Assembly: GCA_016550405.1 (NCBI GenBank)
Contig: JABXGX010000081.1
Location: 4,537 to 68,536 of the forward strand
From: an archaeon
GTDB taxonomy: Archaea > Asgardarchaeota > Hermodarchaeia > Hermodarchaeales > Hermodarchaeaceae
Reading direction: 5' to 3'
DNA length: 64,000 bases
The notes below the pieces were generated by a model. It saw only the letters and a program-made list of their open reading frames with translations, was not told where the DNA came from and searched no databases. Shown here piece by piece: positions 44,258-53,751 of this stretch (within the stretch, counting starts at the first letter, position 1; every line of letters starts with the position of its first letter). The position numbers were made by a program, and so were the translations under genes.

Positions 44258-45658
44258 TTAGATTCCTGAAATCAATCGGATGAACGAAGACCGTAAAATC
44301 AAGAAAATAAGAGGAAAGAATACGAAAACTCCCACGATTGTCAAACTGCCAGTCCCCAATGTAAAGAGCTGCAACTGTGAGAGCATTTGAGGGACACTAG
44401 TCGAAATATAATCGACAAAACAAGCATCTACAACCATCGCGTTCACTGCATGCGAGAAGTAAGATGAGCCCAAATGATAATGCGCTAACTGCCCAGCCCT
44501 TCCCACTGATTGGTCCATAACTAAATAGCCATAATTTGAAGCCATCATCACAAATTGCGCATCAAACCGATCACTGGGTAATCCTGCAACAAGGTACCGC
44601 TGAACCCAAGAGGAATCTATGAATTTCTGAGTGTAGTATTGAAACCCGGATATCAAGCCCTCGTATTCGCCCCAAAATACCTGTAGATTGTCACTTTTAT
44701 CAACCGATAGGCCAAGACCGTAGATGTTTTTATTTTCTGAGAGAACCTTTCCGTCACAAAATAGTGCAAGACCATCTGAGCTGTCATAGGTTTCATAGGC
44801 TAAATGAATATTCTCTTGAGAATCGATTGCCGCAGCCCATATGTCATAAACCTCTGAGATATACAGGTCAGAAATCGTCCATGTATCACCATTATAGCTT
44901 GCCTGATAGAACTCGACTTCTGGTTTAAAGATGATTGAAACAGATCCATCCTTACCAGGCAGGAGTTCGAATTTATGTTCAATATCATAGGAAAATTCGG
45001 GAGCCATAAATACGACCTGCGGCGGATTGGGTGAACCGACCTCCCAGCACATTAGTTGCCAAGAGCCCCAAAATTCATGAGGATCGAAGACCTCGATCCA
45101 TGCAGCATAAAGAATACCATCTATACTGTACGTGAGTTGAAATTGTGTAACATTGAATCGCTGTAAGAGTTGTTCCGGTTGTCCCCAGAAAACGCCATCA
45201 TAGAGTGCATAATAAGCAGATCCAACCAAGTCATAATAGTCACTTTTTACATCTAACCAACCTACTGCTAATTCGCCTGAATCACTACTTGCCAAGGTTG
45301 TCCTTACATTCCAAGGAGGTGAATTGGTGAAGTAATAGTAGATGTATGATGGTCTAACGAAATCTGAAAGGGCTATTTCGAGAAACCAGGCCCCATCACG
45401 AAAACTGCGGTGTTTGATAATCGCCCGTAAGGATCCGTTCTCGAGTTGTACGCCATCAGCATAGATAGCATGAAAATCACCTTCTGCTCCCTGAGCTATT
45501 TGAACATTATTCGGTTGGATGTATGGGAAATCAGATAATTGAAGGAGACCTGGGGAGTATGTCAGGAAGAGGAAGAAAAAGAAGGCAATGGCAAGGCCTT
45601 GAATTGTTCCATAAATAAGTTGCTTCTTCGAAATTTGGGATAGAACAATTCGTCTCAT
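44258..45658 (-). CDS. exported beta-propeller-like protein anchored by two TM helices
   Basis: 466 aa. An N-terminal helix (IYGTIQGLAIAFFFFLFLTY) and a C-terminal helix (LTIVGVFVFFPLIFLILRS) bracket an extracytoplasmic region of repeated strands with aspartate/aromatic turns (HAIYADGVQLENGSL, IHLAYETYDSSDG, LQVFWGEYEG), suggestive of a sialidase/BNR-type propeller. No catalytic residues are recognised. Its start overlaps the stop of the membrane gene upstream by 4 nt (45655-45658). It is convergent with the CrtC-like gene, 11 nt apart. Confidence 0.75.
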   Translation of the reverse strand: MRRIVLSQISKKQLIYGTIQGLAIAFFFFLFLTYSPGLLQLSDFPYIQPNNVQIAQGAEGDFHAIYADGVQLENGSLRAIIKHRSFRDGAWFLEIALSDFVRPSYIYYYFTNSPPWNVRTTLASSDSGELAVGWLDVKSDYYDLVGSAYYALYDGVFWGQPEQLLQRFNVTQFQLTYSIDGILYAAWIEVFDPHEFWGSWQLMCWEVGSPNPPQVVFMAPEFSYDIEHKFELLPGKDGSVSIIFKPEVEFYQASYNGDTWTISDLYISEVYDIWAAAIDSQENIHLAYETYDSSDGLALFCDGKVLSENKNIYGLGLSVDKSDNLQVFWGEYEGLISGFQYYTQKFIDSSWVQRYLVAGLPSDRFDAQFVMMASNYGYLVMDQSVGRAGQLAHYHLGSSYFSHAVNAMVVDACFVDYISTSVPQMLSQLQLFTLGTGSLTIVGVFVFFPLIFLILRSSFIRLISGI

Positions 45659-46323
45659 CTATTAATTCCCTCCGAAGATGAATCGTTTTCATTAGGTTCG
45701 TCTTGGAACCAGGGTGATGCGATACGCCGGTTTGAATAGAGGAACCATAAGAGGTTTGCAAAGATAATGAAGACGAGAAAGCAGCCAATAACCATTACAA
45801 AGATGAGGAGGAAATTCACGATGCTAATAAGAAAGATGAAAAGGAAAGAGCAGGCATTGGCGATGACAACTCCAGCAAGAAGTATGAGAGTCGTAAATCG
45901 CACTTCCTCGTGTTGAGCTGAAATCCTCATAGTTACCTGAAACCACCTCCACCCCTGATGCCAAATGAAGAATTCCAACAGAATGGGAGTCAAAAAAAAT
46001 CCAATAAAGACACCGACAGGATTCCAAAGGATACTAACAGCCTGTTGGTATATATCGAAGTAAAGAGGCATTGGAAGTAACCATATCATGGCACCATAAA
46101 CCACAAAGGCTACACCAAATGAGAGGGCTGTACTTAGGGTTTGGACCAAGGCCATCCACCCGACAACCACCGTAAACCGTTCTCTCGCGCCTTGCCGATT
46201 CAGGATGTATATCCAAACAATAGATTCGATAAATGTACTCCATGCCCAGCTAGCCAATATACTAGTGATAAAAAGGAATCCGGGTGAAATACCAAACCCG
46301 AAATTCAGCATCGTTGTTAACAA
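45655..46323 (-). CDS. membrane protein of unknown function
   Basis: 222 aa with about five to six transmembrane helices and a polar C-terminal tail (WFQDEPNENDSSSEGINR). Residues 30-50 have a Trp/Glu-containing helix (LASWAWSTFIESIVWIYIL). It is co-translated with the propeller-like gene (ATGA overlap), so they may form a membrane complex. The start may be TTG 46323 or ATG 46311; the difference is only four residues. Confidence 0.75.
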   Translation of the reverse strand: MLTTMLNFGFGISPGFLFITSILASWAWSTFIESIVWIYILNRQGARERFTVVVGWMALVQTLSTALSFGVAFVVYGAMIWLLPMPLYFDIYQQAVSILWNPVGVFIGFFLTPILLEFFIWHQGWRWFQVTMRISAQHEEVRFTTLILLAGVVIANACSFLFIFLISIVNFLLIFVMVIGCFLVFIIFANLLWFLYSNRRIASPWFQDEPNENDSSSEGINR

Positions 46324-46423
46324 TCCCCTAACCCCTCAATAGGTGGATTCTTACAGCTTAAAATGGTAATTCCACATTAATTAATTTTCGTTTGAGGAAA
46401 ATTAAGAAACCACTTGGACGTGA

Positions 46424-46876
46424 TTGCCCTTGAGTTTGGATGAATACAGAAAGAAACGAGACTTCTCAAAAACCCCAGAACCCGAACCAGAAATAAAACC
46501 GGAAAATGGGCGATTGTATGTAATTCAGCGCCACCAAGCACGAAACCTTCATTGGGATTTGCGATTAGAGCGACAAGGCATCTTGGTGAGTTGGGCTATA
46601 CCAAAAGAACCACCAAGTGAGAAAGGAATACGACGTTTAGCCATCCAAACTGAAGATCATCCAATTGAATATGGCTCTTTTCAAGGATTGATTCCTGAGG
46701 GCGAATATGGAGCGGGCGAAGTAGAGCTGTGGGATACAGGAACCTTTGCGGTGGAGAAATGGGAAGAGAATGAGATTATTGTGCTGATTCAGGGGAAGCG
46801 ATTGGTGGGTCGTTACTGTTTGATTCGTTTCAAAAAAGTCAAAGATGGGTGGCTGTTTTTCCGGTGTGGGGAATGA
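46424..46876 (+). CDS. stand-alone DNA ligase D 3'-phosphoesterase (PE) domain
   Basis: 150 aa. It carries the PE signature: YVIQRHQARNLHWDLRLER with catalytic His/Asp, SWAIPKEPPS, EDHPIEYGSFQGLIPEGEYG and GAGEVELWDTGTF. In bacteria this domain is fused to LigD and trims 3' ends of broken DNA in end joining; archaea often have it alone. The start is TTG at 46424. No ligase or Ku gene adjoins it. Confidence 0.9.
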   Translation: MPLSLDEYRKKRDFSKTPEPEPEIKPENGRLYVIQRHQARNLHWDLRLERQGILVSWAIPKEPPSEKGIRRLAIQTEDHPIEYGSFQGLIPEGEYGAGEVELWDTGTFAVEKWEENEIIVLIQGKRLVGRYCLIRFKKVKDGWLFFRCGE

Positions 46877-46979
46877 TTTTCGTCGGAGGATGATTGTGAG
46901 AGAGGCAATCTTTTAGGGTTTGACCCAGTATTCTAAGGTAGTAGTTGTAGTTAATTTTTGATTGGAGAGAAGCTATCAG

Positions 46980-47825
46980 GTGAAGCTGGTCAGCTACGCA
47001 ACGGATGCCGGACCACGTGTGGGTTGTTTAGATAATGGAGAGATAGTTCCAACACCCGGCATTCCAGATATGTTAGAATACCTCAAGGATGCCAGTTTAG
47101 AATCAACGATAGAAGCGGCGTTGAAAGGTCGAATTGGTGCCACACCTGTTGAAAAGATGAATCTACTTGCACCTTTGCCTCGGCCTACGAAAATAATTGC
47201 CATCGGTCTCAACTATAAGGACCACGTGAAAGAAACTGGTCGAGAGATGCCCAAGGCCCCTGTCCTCTTTTCGAAACCTCCAACAGCAACGATCGGACCC
47301 GGAGCCACTATTATCCTTCCAAATCAAGCCAAGCATGTCGATTACGAAGTCGAATTAGGAGTTGTTATCGGTCGAGGCGGACGGAATATAAATCCTGATA
47401 CTGCTCTGGACCATGTTGGGGGATATACCATCGTAAACGACATTTCTGCACGCGATTTCCAATACCGTGATAGTCAATGGTTCCGGGGAAAAAGTTTCGA
47501 CACCTTTGCACCCATGGGTCCCGTTCTGACTCTTCCTGATCAAGTCCCTGATCCACAAAACCTTCGATTACAGTTACGACTCAATGGGAAAACACGACAA
47601 GATAGCTCAACCTCACAGATGGTGTTTAGCGTCGCAGAACTGATTGCAGATATTTCACAGGTACTCACTTTAGAGCCAGGCGATGTTATCGCTACAGGAA
47701 CACCAGCAGGAGTCGGCTTCGTAGCAAAACCCAAACCAGTCTACTTACAGTCAGGGGATATTGTCGAAGCGGAAATAGAAGGTATTGGAATTCTCCGAAA
47801 TCCTGTTGCGCGAGACGGGGTCTAG
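46980..47825 (+). CDS. fumarylacetoacetate hydrolase family protein
   Basis: About 281 aa. The core has IAIGLNYKDHVKETG, VDYEVELGVVIGRGGRNI with metal-binding Glu residues, NDISARDFQYRD, and ATGTPAGVGFVAKP toward the end. Members hydrolyse or decarboxylate acylpyruvates and 2-oxo-acids, or isomerise homocatechol breakdown products. The longer TTG 46962 start includes GGAGAG, which is the ribosome site for GTG 46980, so GTG 46980 (MKLVSYATD) is preferred. It is convergent with the PolB gene. Confidence 0.93.
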   Translation: MKLVSYATDAGPRVGCLDNGEIVPTPGIPDMLEYLKDASLESTIEAALKGRIGATPVEKMNLLAPLPRPTKIIAIGLNYKDHVKETGREMPKAPVLFSKPPTATIGPGATIILPNQAKHVDYEVELGVVIGRGGRNINPDTALDHVGGYTIVNDISARDFQYRDSQWFRGKSFDTFAPMGPVLTLPDQVPDPQNLRLQLRLNGKTRQDSSTSQMVFSVAELIADISQVLTLEPGDVIATGTPAGVGFVAKPKPVYLQSGDIVEAEIEGIGILRNPVARDGV

Positions 47826-47842
47826 GTCGAATACTGCCAAGT

Positions 47843-49810
47843 TTAGCTAGTGTCATTTTCGTCACTAGATGTGTAATCGAGTAAGCGTTTCTGTTGTTCA
47901 GTCGGTTTTTGCTTGCGCGAGTCTGTAACATCCTCGGTAACATCATGGAAAGGTTGTGCGATTTCATCAGAAAGAAATGCGTCAAGGGGGCGGGATTGTT
48001 GTTTAGGAAAGTCGATCTCTAAGGGAATAAGGATTTGTTCAAAAGCCATTTCGAGTTTCCGAATGTAATCAGGAATATCGATTTCATCTTTGGTAGCCAT
48101 CTGTGTGGGTTTCACTGTAAAAGTGCGTGTGCTATAACGGAAGGGATTAACCTTTACGAAGCGGATTTCGTCCCGTTTTTTCACCTTAATTCCTTTGTCA
48201 CTGAGCTGTTGCAGGGCCTGATATGGTTGTGCCAAAGCCGAACCTTTTTCCCGCCCTTTGTCACCCTTCCACACTTTGACCCGATACTCCATTTCATCAA
48301 CGGCAAAATCTCGTCGGCGAAGTCGTGTAATTTCTCGCTGCAAGATACTGACAATTTCGGGTTTTGCGTCTGCCAATTTGGTGGGGCTGTCGACAACGGC
48401 GAGAGGTTTGACCGCTTCCAAGAAGATTTCTCGAAATCGTGGCGGGGTACTGGACTTTCCTAATGTAATTCCTTTGATGTCAGGTTTTCCATCCGGAAGA
48501 ATACCAAAATAGGCTTTTTTAGCTGAACTGAAGACACAGAGTTTGTATACCACATCGATGGCGAGTTTAAGTTTCAGTTCATCTTGAACGATCTTGATTA
48601 GCCAATCAATTTGCTGTGCAGTGGGATTGTCCAAAAAGATAGAATCCGTATCGCCATAGATAGGATGCATGCCATGTTCAATAGCGAAATCCCAAGTTGT
48701 GCGTAATGACCATCGACCGTATGCCATCATTGATTCAGCAAGCGGAGGACTTGCCAGACCTTGGATGCGAATGGTGACGCCACCACTGCTGACAAGAAGA
48801 AATTTCAAAAGATCAGAAATGGTTTTAGCTTGAGTGCGTTGTTTTTGAGGTAAATTCTTTTGCCGACTGCGCGGTTTGAACCAATGGATCCGAAGGTCCT
48901 TGAGAGCCCCAATGAGGGCACTGAAAATCCCTCGTCGATGGTTACAGACATAGTGAGGTTCATCAGGAACTGTGTAGGCTTTACAGTCGTCATGTTCACA
49001 ATCCATAGTTTCATAAGAGAGGTTGTATGTGTCAATGAGGCTAGGGTAGAGGGATTCGAAGTCTAAGGCGGTCATGCTGTAATATGTACCCTGTGTAGGA
49101 GCAATGGTAAGAGCACCTTCGACGCGGTGGGGTGTATGGCCTTTGGTTAGATCACTTGGGTTGGGAATTAAGATGCCCAGTTTTCGATAAGTTGTATAAA
49201 GCATGGACCGTATCCATTCAGAGACGCTTCGGCTGGTGAGTGCCCGTTTAAAAGGAATGTTAGCAATTCTTGCGAGCATACTCGCCCATAGAATCTTAGA
49301 TTCATCATAGGTTGTATTGGACTTAAGCAGGGATTGAGGAATTTCAGGAACTGGTTGAACAGCATATCGGAAGTATTCTTTCAAGAAATCAAATTTTAGT
49401 GGATCTTGGTCCGCAGTCTCGGCGAAGAGAGCATCGAATTCATCAAGCTCAGCTCGGGGAAGATGTAAATCTAGAGAATAGCCTGTTTGGGATTTCACAT
49501 GGGGGCAACCAAATCGTAGATTCTGATCATAGACATAGCTCAGACCTGGGTCGATGTTTCGTTCCCATTCACGGTCCGGGCGAGTTTGAAGAGAAGAAGG
49601 AACCTGCGCCACCGTAATGAACTCGTCTAGCATTAGTTCCTTTCGTTGAACAGCTCTCCCAAGCGCGGCGGGTTGAGCATAGAAGTAAGATTCGAAATCC
49701 ACTTTGATAGTGGTGAGTTTTTGACTAGGAGAATCAAGGAAAGTTAACATAACCACTTGATCGCTTTCGGAATAGACCGCATCTAATAACCAGAGGCGAT
49801 TCTCCGACAT
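47843..49810 (-). CDS. divergent family B DNA polymerase without exonuclease domain
   Basis: 655 aa, shorter than replicative PolB (about 770-900). Motif A is ALDFESLYPSLID (residues 248-260) and motif C is PIYGDTDSIFLD (383-394), both intact. The motif B region is LLKFLLVSSGGVTIRIQGL, where the usual K-x-x-x-NS-x-YG is disturbed. There is no recognisable 3'-5' exonuclease domain: the N-terminal domain (first 120 residues) passes directly into the palm. Cys 271, 276 and 289 may bind zinc near motif A. The family includes the archaeal PolB2 group, thought to be partly or fully inactive and linked to repair. The C-terminal 100 residues are polar. Confidence 0.85.
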   Translation of the reverse strand: MSENRLWLLDAVYSESDQVVMLTFLDSPSQKLTTIKVDFESYFYAQPAALGRAVQRKELMLDEFITVAQVPSSLQTRPDREWERNIDPGLSYVYDQNLRFGCPHVKSQTGYSLDLHLPRAELDEFDALFAETADQDPLKFDFLKEYFRYAVQPVPEIPQSLLKSNTTYDESKILWASMLARIANIPFKRALTSRSVSEWIRSMLYTTYRKLGILIPNPSDLTKGHTPHRVEGALTIAPTQGTYYSMTALDFESLYPSLIDTYNLSYETMDCEHDDCKAYTVPDEPHYVCNHRRGIFSALIGALKDLRIHWFKPRSRQKNLPQKQRTQAKTISDLLKFLLVSSGGVTIRIQGLASPPLAESMMAYGRWSLRTTWDFAIEHGMHPIYGDTDSIFLDNPTAQQIDWLIKIVQDELKLKLAIDVVYKLCVFSSAKKAYFGILPDGKPDIKGITLGKSSTPPRFREIFLEAVKPLAVVDSPTKLADAKPEIVSILQREITRLRRRDFAVDEMEYRVKVWKGDKGREKGSALAQPYQALQQLSDKGIKVKKRDEIRFVKVNPFRYSTRTFTVKPTQMATKDEIDIPDYIRKLEMAFEQILIPLEIDFPKQQSRPLDAFLSDEIAQPFHDVTEDVTDSRKQKPTEQQKRLLDYTSSDENDTS

Positions 49811-49876
49811 GCCTTGTACACCTAGCCTCCTTTGGAATTGTGGGCTCTTTTGGTTTTAACCTTACTCTAGTCACCA

Positions 49877-51625
49877 CTAGTAGATTGGAAGGATGGCAGC
49901 CATAAGCCAGGCGAAGAGGAAGGCATTGAAGAAGACAGCAATATAGAAGCGGTTACTCAATCGATAAGACCAGGCCAGGTAAGTTGTGGAAATGGCGTAC
50001 ATGGGGATGAAAATCCAGAGGAACAGAAGGTAAAAACCCATGAACCCAGAGATAAACGGACCTCCGAGGAGGAAGCTCATGACGGTTTGAATGAGAAGGA
50101 TGAAAGCCATAATGAGGACTTTAATGAATATTGCTTTACTTGTCCACCAAGTCTGAGTGTGCCACCATTTTTCTTGAGATTTTGAGCGAAGGTACCCCAT
50201 GATCCAAAGTCCATCAATAAGGGTCACAGGCAGCAAGAGGAGGAAGTATAATGGAACGAAGAGGGCACGCTGAGGCGAGAGAACTTTCAAGAATGGTAGG
50301 AACACACGGAAGTCTAATGCTAAGAATAGGTCGACCGGAATAAGCCAAAGGTATAACCAGACGATTCCAATCAGCCCTAAAAGGAATCCAATTGAGACCG
50401 ACAATAATATTGATTTGATATGGCCATTTTTTGCCCCGTTAAAGCCACCATAGTCATTCCATGATGGAGGATTTTCTTTCCGCTGAAGGTAATATTTGAT
50501 ACCATAGAGAAGAAGGAAGGAAACCATTCCCCCGAGAAATAGTCCTAAGATCACTGGTAATCCTAGATTTTGTGGATAAGAGAAGGGAAGGTCAACTAGC
50601 AACATGGCGAATAAGGTTACAAGACCAAGTAATCCATAGAGGAGCCCCATCCCCAGGTAGAGTGAGGTTTTTGCAAAATAGCCTGAATCAGGTGGGTGTT
50701 GAATACGACGGAAGGGCTTGAATTGGATTAAGATTGTGAAAAGTGCCAATGTAGATAATATTGCACCAAGACAGGAAAGGAGACCACCCACCACCCACAT
50801 GGGATAAAGGAGAAGATTGCTTGGGATCCAAAATGCATCAGGGGTCCCTTTCAAACTGTTCATGAGCCATTCTGTGGTTGCGCTGATGCAGGTTAAATCT
50901 AATGTTTCGAACAGATGATTAGTAGGAGGCAGAATAACCATTCGGGCAGTTCCAGTTGCAAAGCTTCCATAAAGTTGTCCTGGAATGACAGGTCCAGTGG
51001 TGTTAAACGGAGTAGCAAGCGCGTTTAGTAACTCTGGGACATCGAAGAGTTCATCGTATATTCCTACAACCACGAAGATATTACGCGGAGTAGAAGCATT
51101 TGCCCATGTCGCCATATTGCTACTGCCACCCCCTACAAGAACCAAGCTGTCTACGGGGATGGAAGTCTCATTCAAAGTCTGGATGGCAATTCCTGCCCCC
51201 ATGCTGTGTCCTACCATACCAAGGGTGCTGACATAGGCAAGCCCGTTTAGATAGTCTAGGGCAGCAATTCCTCCGCGATCAGTATTCGACCCGACACTGG
51301 GTCCTGAATTTCCATGCCCCACCGCATCGATTGTGAGAACCACAAATCCCCGACGGGCAAGTTCGATGCCAAAAGCCATCACCCATTCCTTTGATTGAAT
51401 AACACCATGAATCACTACAACGCCCGGTAATGGAGTCGCAGGTGTGGCCGCAAGAGGTCGCTGAAGAATTCCAGAAATTGGAACCCCCTCTGAAGTCGTC
51501 AGGGTAATTTCATTGGCTTGGACTGTACCCAAGTTGTTTTGAGCCCCCCAAGCGAGGGCAATTCCACTTATCATCATAAGGATGCTAAGAATGAAAACAA
51601 GATAGCGAGGACGTAGTCGTGCCAT
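49877..51625 (-). CDS. membrane-bound alpha/beta hydrolase
   Basis: About 582 aa. An N-terminal helix (YLVFILSILMMISGIALAW) leads into an extracytoplasmic alpha/beta hydrolase domain: VVIHGVIQSKEW oxyanion region, GMVGHSMGAGIA with the nucleophile Ser, VVVGIYDELFDV with the probable acid, and PPTNHLFETL with the His. From residue about 290 on, about eight transmembrane helices follow. A start at 51637 is possible; GGTGGAG precedes ATG 51625. An esterase or peptidase acting on the outer membrane surface is likely; the substrate is unknown. Confidence 0.88.
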   Translation of the reverse strand: MARLRPRYLVFILSILMMISGIALAWGAQNNLGTVQANEITLTTSEGVPISGILQRPLAATPATPLPGVVVIHGVIQSKEWVMAFGIELARRGFVVLTIDAVGHGNSGPSVGSNTDRGGIAALDYLNGLAYVSTLGMVGHSMGAGIAIQTLNETSIPVDSLVLVGGGSSNMATWANASTPRNIFVVVGIYDELFDVPELLNALATPFNTTGPVIPGQLYGSFATGTARMVILPPTNHLFETLDLTCISATTEWLMNSLKGTPDAFWIPSNLLLYPMWVVGGLLSCLGAILSTLALFTILIQFKPFRRIQHPPDSGYFAKTSLYLGMGLLYGLLGLVTLFAMLLVDLPFSYPQNLGLPVILGLFLGGMVSFLLLYGIKYYLQRKENPPSWNDYGGFNGAKNGHIKSILLSVSIGFLLGLIGIVWLYLWLIPVDLFLALDFRVFLPFLKVLSPQRALFVPLYFLLLLPVTLIDGLWIMGYLRSKSQEKWWHTQTWWTSKAIFIKVLIMAFILLIQTVMSFLLGGPFISGFMGFYLLFLWIFIPMYAISTTYLAWSYRLSNRFYIAVFFNAFLFAWLMAAILPIY

Positions 51626-51715
51626 TGACTCCACCATTGTTTGAAGACTCCATCCCGTTTGATTTGTATATTATTGTATAGGAAGCCACAAATCTTGACT
51701 GAGAAAGCCCGTCAA

Positions 51716-51724
51716 CTTAAATAG
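51716..51724 (+). promoter_or_regulatory. TATA box for the arsenate-reductase-like gene
   Basis: CTTAAATAG predicts transcription from about 51747, almost at the start codon, so the mRNA would be nearly leaderless. The stretch upstream (51665-51682) also carries two ATTGTATA/TGTATA TATA-like repeats. Confidence 0.5.
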
Positions 51725-51748
51725 CAGCGTATAACTGGCGGGTTGTTG

Positions 51749-52186
51749 ATGTTAATGAAGCACGTGTTGTTTGTCTGTGTTGAGAACGCAGGTCGCAGTC
51801 AAATGGCTGGTGCCTTTGCTAAAAAGTACGGAGAAGGGCGAATCATTTCCACTACGGGAGGGACTCAGCCTGCAGACCATGTACATCCCGAAGTTGTGAA
51901 AGCCATGCAAGAGAAGGGAATTGATATCTCAGGGAATATTCCTCGCCGAATATCGGTTGCAGAGCTGAATGAAGCAGATCAGGTAGTGGTCATGGGATGT
52001 GGTGCTGAAAGCTTCTGTCCAGCTCCCCTGCTCGATCGGGTCATAGATTGGAACTTGGAGGATCCCGCTGGACAACCCGTCGAAAAAGTTCGAGAAATCC
52101 GAGATGAAATCGAACACCGTGTTATTCACCTCATCGATACTCTGACTATTGCTGAAACAATGGTTACTAATTCCATTCATGAGTAA
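51749..52186 (+). CDS. arsC: arsenate reductase / low-molecular-weight phosphatase (ArsC, thioredoxin-coupled type)
   Basis: About 145 aa. It starts with VLFVCVENAGRSQMA, the CX5R phosphatase loop, and has two further cysteines in VMGCGAESFCPAPL followed by DWNLEDPAGQ, the pattern of the thioredoxin-linked ArsC family. Such enzymes reduce arsenate to arsenite for export. The start may be ATG 51749 or 51755; TTG 51743 is less likely given the TATA box position. It heads a set of co-directional stress genes (hemerythrin, two ferritin-like). Confidence 0.92.
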   Translation: MLMKHVLFVCVENAGRSQMAGAFAKKYGEGRIISTTGGTQPADHVHPEVVKAMQEKGIDISGNIPRRISVAELNEADQVVVMGCGAESFCPAPLLDRVIDWNLEDPAGQPVEKVREIRDEIEHRVIHLIDTLTIAETMVTNSIHE

Positions 52187-52274
52187 ATTTTGAGGAAAGC
52201 AGGTCAATCAGAGGATTTTATATCAAGGATAACAGTTGGTTGAGTATCGAAAATAATTTTAGGAGCCTGTGAGT

Positions 52275-52820
52275 ATGCAACCTTTAGAGTATCTAGCGAA
52301 AGAGCACCGATTAATCGCTCAGGCAGTCACTGTCACTAAGAGCTTTCGTAAAGAGATCGCTTCCGGTAGCCCGATTCGACCTCGCCGTTATTGGTGGATT
52401 GTTGATTTTTGGAGCACCTATGCAGACTTGATTCACCATGGAAAGGAAGAACAGTGGCTTTTCCCCGTCATCATAGAGCAGGGAGGAAGTGCCGAGTTCG
52501 GAGACACCATTGATAAGTTAGTAGAGGAGCATATGTACCTTCTTGCATACATTGCCGAACTTCGCCGATTTGCACGCCCGATGTTCACTGGAGACCCTCC
52601 AGCCCGTGAGCGAGTCATCAGTTGTCTCGATAAATATATTGAACTCATCCAACCTCATATCAAATTAGAGGATAAAGAACTCTTTCCTGCTGCCAACCAA
52701 CTCCTATCAAAATCCGAATTGGATGAATTAGCCAAAGAGTTTAAGGCAATGGATGCACGAACGGGAACAAAAGTACAAATCTATTATACAAATCTGGTAA
52801 ACAAACTCAAGGAAACGTGA
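52275..52820 (+). CDS. hemerythrin-like di-iron protein
   Basis: About 181 aa four-helix bundle with di-iron ligands in LAKEHRLIAQ, IHHGKEEQWLFPV, VEEHMYLL and QPHIKLEDKELFP. Hemerythrin-like proteins bind oxygen, NO or store iron in anaerobes. AGGAG lies 9 nt before ATG 52275; GTG 52269 is too close to that site. It overlaps the next gene by 4 nt, so co-translation is likely. It belongs to the arsC/hemerythrin/ferritin-like cluster. Confidence 0.93.
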   Translation: MQPLEYLAKEHRLIAQAVTVTKSFRKEIASGSPIRPRRYWWIVDFWSTYADLIHHGKEEQWLFPVIIEQGGSAEFGDTIDKLVEEHMYLLAYIAELRRFARPMFTGDPPARERVISCLDKYIELIQPHIKLEDKELFPAANQLLSKSELDELAKEFKAMDARTGTKVQIYYTNLVNKLKET

Positions 52821-53248
52821 AAACCATGGCTCACGACCGTTTAATCGAACTGCTTGAATCCCAACTCATATTAGAAAAAGAATCGGCCCAAGCCCTTCGG
52901 AACGAAATGAAAGACATTGATCATTTAGGAATCAAAATCCTCTTCGAAATTTGTGCAGCAGATTCCACAAAACACGCTAGCATGGTACAAATGCTGTTGG
53001 ATGCCTTGAAGGAAGAATCAAAAGCCAAGGATCCTGATGAAAAGACCTATGTGAGTACATGGAAACAGCGAAACCAAGGACTGGAAGCAATTAAAGATCA
53101 CATCAACCGAGAAATAAAGATGATTGAACTCATCAAAGATGAGATTCTCGCTACTGATGACGAGGTCCTAAAGACTATCCTCACACATATCGTCAAAGAT
53201 GAAGAACGCCATCACAAAATCCTTAAAGAAGAAATTTGGAAGCTCTAG
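52817..53248 (+). CDS. ferritin-like (rubrerythrin-related) di-iron protein
   Basis: 143 aa, two pairs of helices. Metal-ligand pattern: Glu in LEKESAQAL, D/H in AADSTKHASM, Glu in REIKMIELIKDE and DEERHHKIL with the terminal E/H ligands. It lacks the rubredoxin domain of classical rubrerythrin. The GTG start overlaps the hemerythrin stop by 4 nt; ATG 52826 is another possible start. The paralogue at 53329 follows. A role in peroxide or iron handling is inferred from the family. Confidence 0.88.
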   Translation: MKTMAHDRLIELLESQLILEKESAQALRNEMKDIDHLGIKILFEICAADSTKHASMVQMLLDALKEESKAKDPDEKTYVSTWKQRNQGLEAIKDHINREIKMIELIKDEILATDDEVLKTILTHIVKDEERHHKILKEEIWKL

Positions 53249-53253
53249 TCCGT

Positions 53254-53282
53254 TTCTCTGCGAAGAGGAGAAGTCTTTTTTA
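53254..53282 (+). terminator. hairpin plus T-run between the two ferritin-like genes
   Basis: TTCTC (53254-53258) and GAGAA (53268-53272) form a stem with a 9-nt loop, followed by GTC and a run of six T. It lies directly after the first ferritin-like gene, so the second gene probably has its own promoter or is read through less. Confidence 0.5.
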
Positions 53283-53328
53283 TAGGTGAATCCCCTTCGG
53301 TGTCATCGAAATCCCAGGTGTGAATACC

Positions 53329-53751
53329 ATGTCCGAAGGTCCCCACAAAGAATTACTCGATTTGATTGCTCATGCAATCAAAATTGAAAAGAAAGCAGTA
53401 GCGCTTTACAAAAAAACTGCTGCAACTGTAGACAATGCCGCAGTCAGACTTCTGATTGATGAGCTTGGTATGGATTCGGGTAAACACGCAAAAATGTATC
53501 AAACCATTGAACGTGTGCTTAAAACACAGCCATACTCATTCAAAGATTTTCATGAAGAAAAATGGACGGATAAGCTGGTTGCTAAACGTGATCTCAAACA
53601 GCATATCGAGATTGAAAAGCGCATGATCGAACTCCTTGAAGAACAGATTAAAATCGCCCAGCAACCAACAGTAAAAGCTATCCTTGAACACATACTTGAG
53701 GATGAAAAACGCCACCATAGAATCCTCATGCAAGTCATAGGCGGGCTTTAA
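53329..53751 (+). CDS. ferritin-like di-iron protein, paralogue of 52817
   Basis: About 140 aa, same helical layout as its upstream neighbour: Glu in IEKKAVALYKKT, D/K/H in MDSGKHAKM, EKRMIELLEEQI and the terminal DEKRHHRIL. AGGTG lies 10 nt before ATG 53329; GTG 53320 overlaps that ribosome site. It is a tandem duplicate of the 52817 gene with about a third of positions kept, mainly the ligand residues. Confidence 0.88.
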   Translation: MSEGPHKELLDLIAHAIKIEKKAVALYKKTAATVDNAAVRLLIDELGMDSGKHAKMYQTIERVLKTQPYSFKDFHEEKWTDKLVAKRDLKQHIEIEKRMIELLEEQIKIAQQPTVKAILEHILEDEKRHHRILMQVIGGL

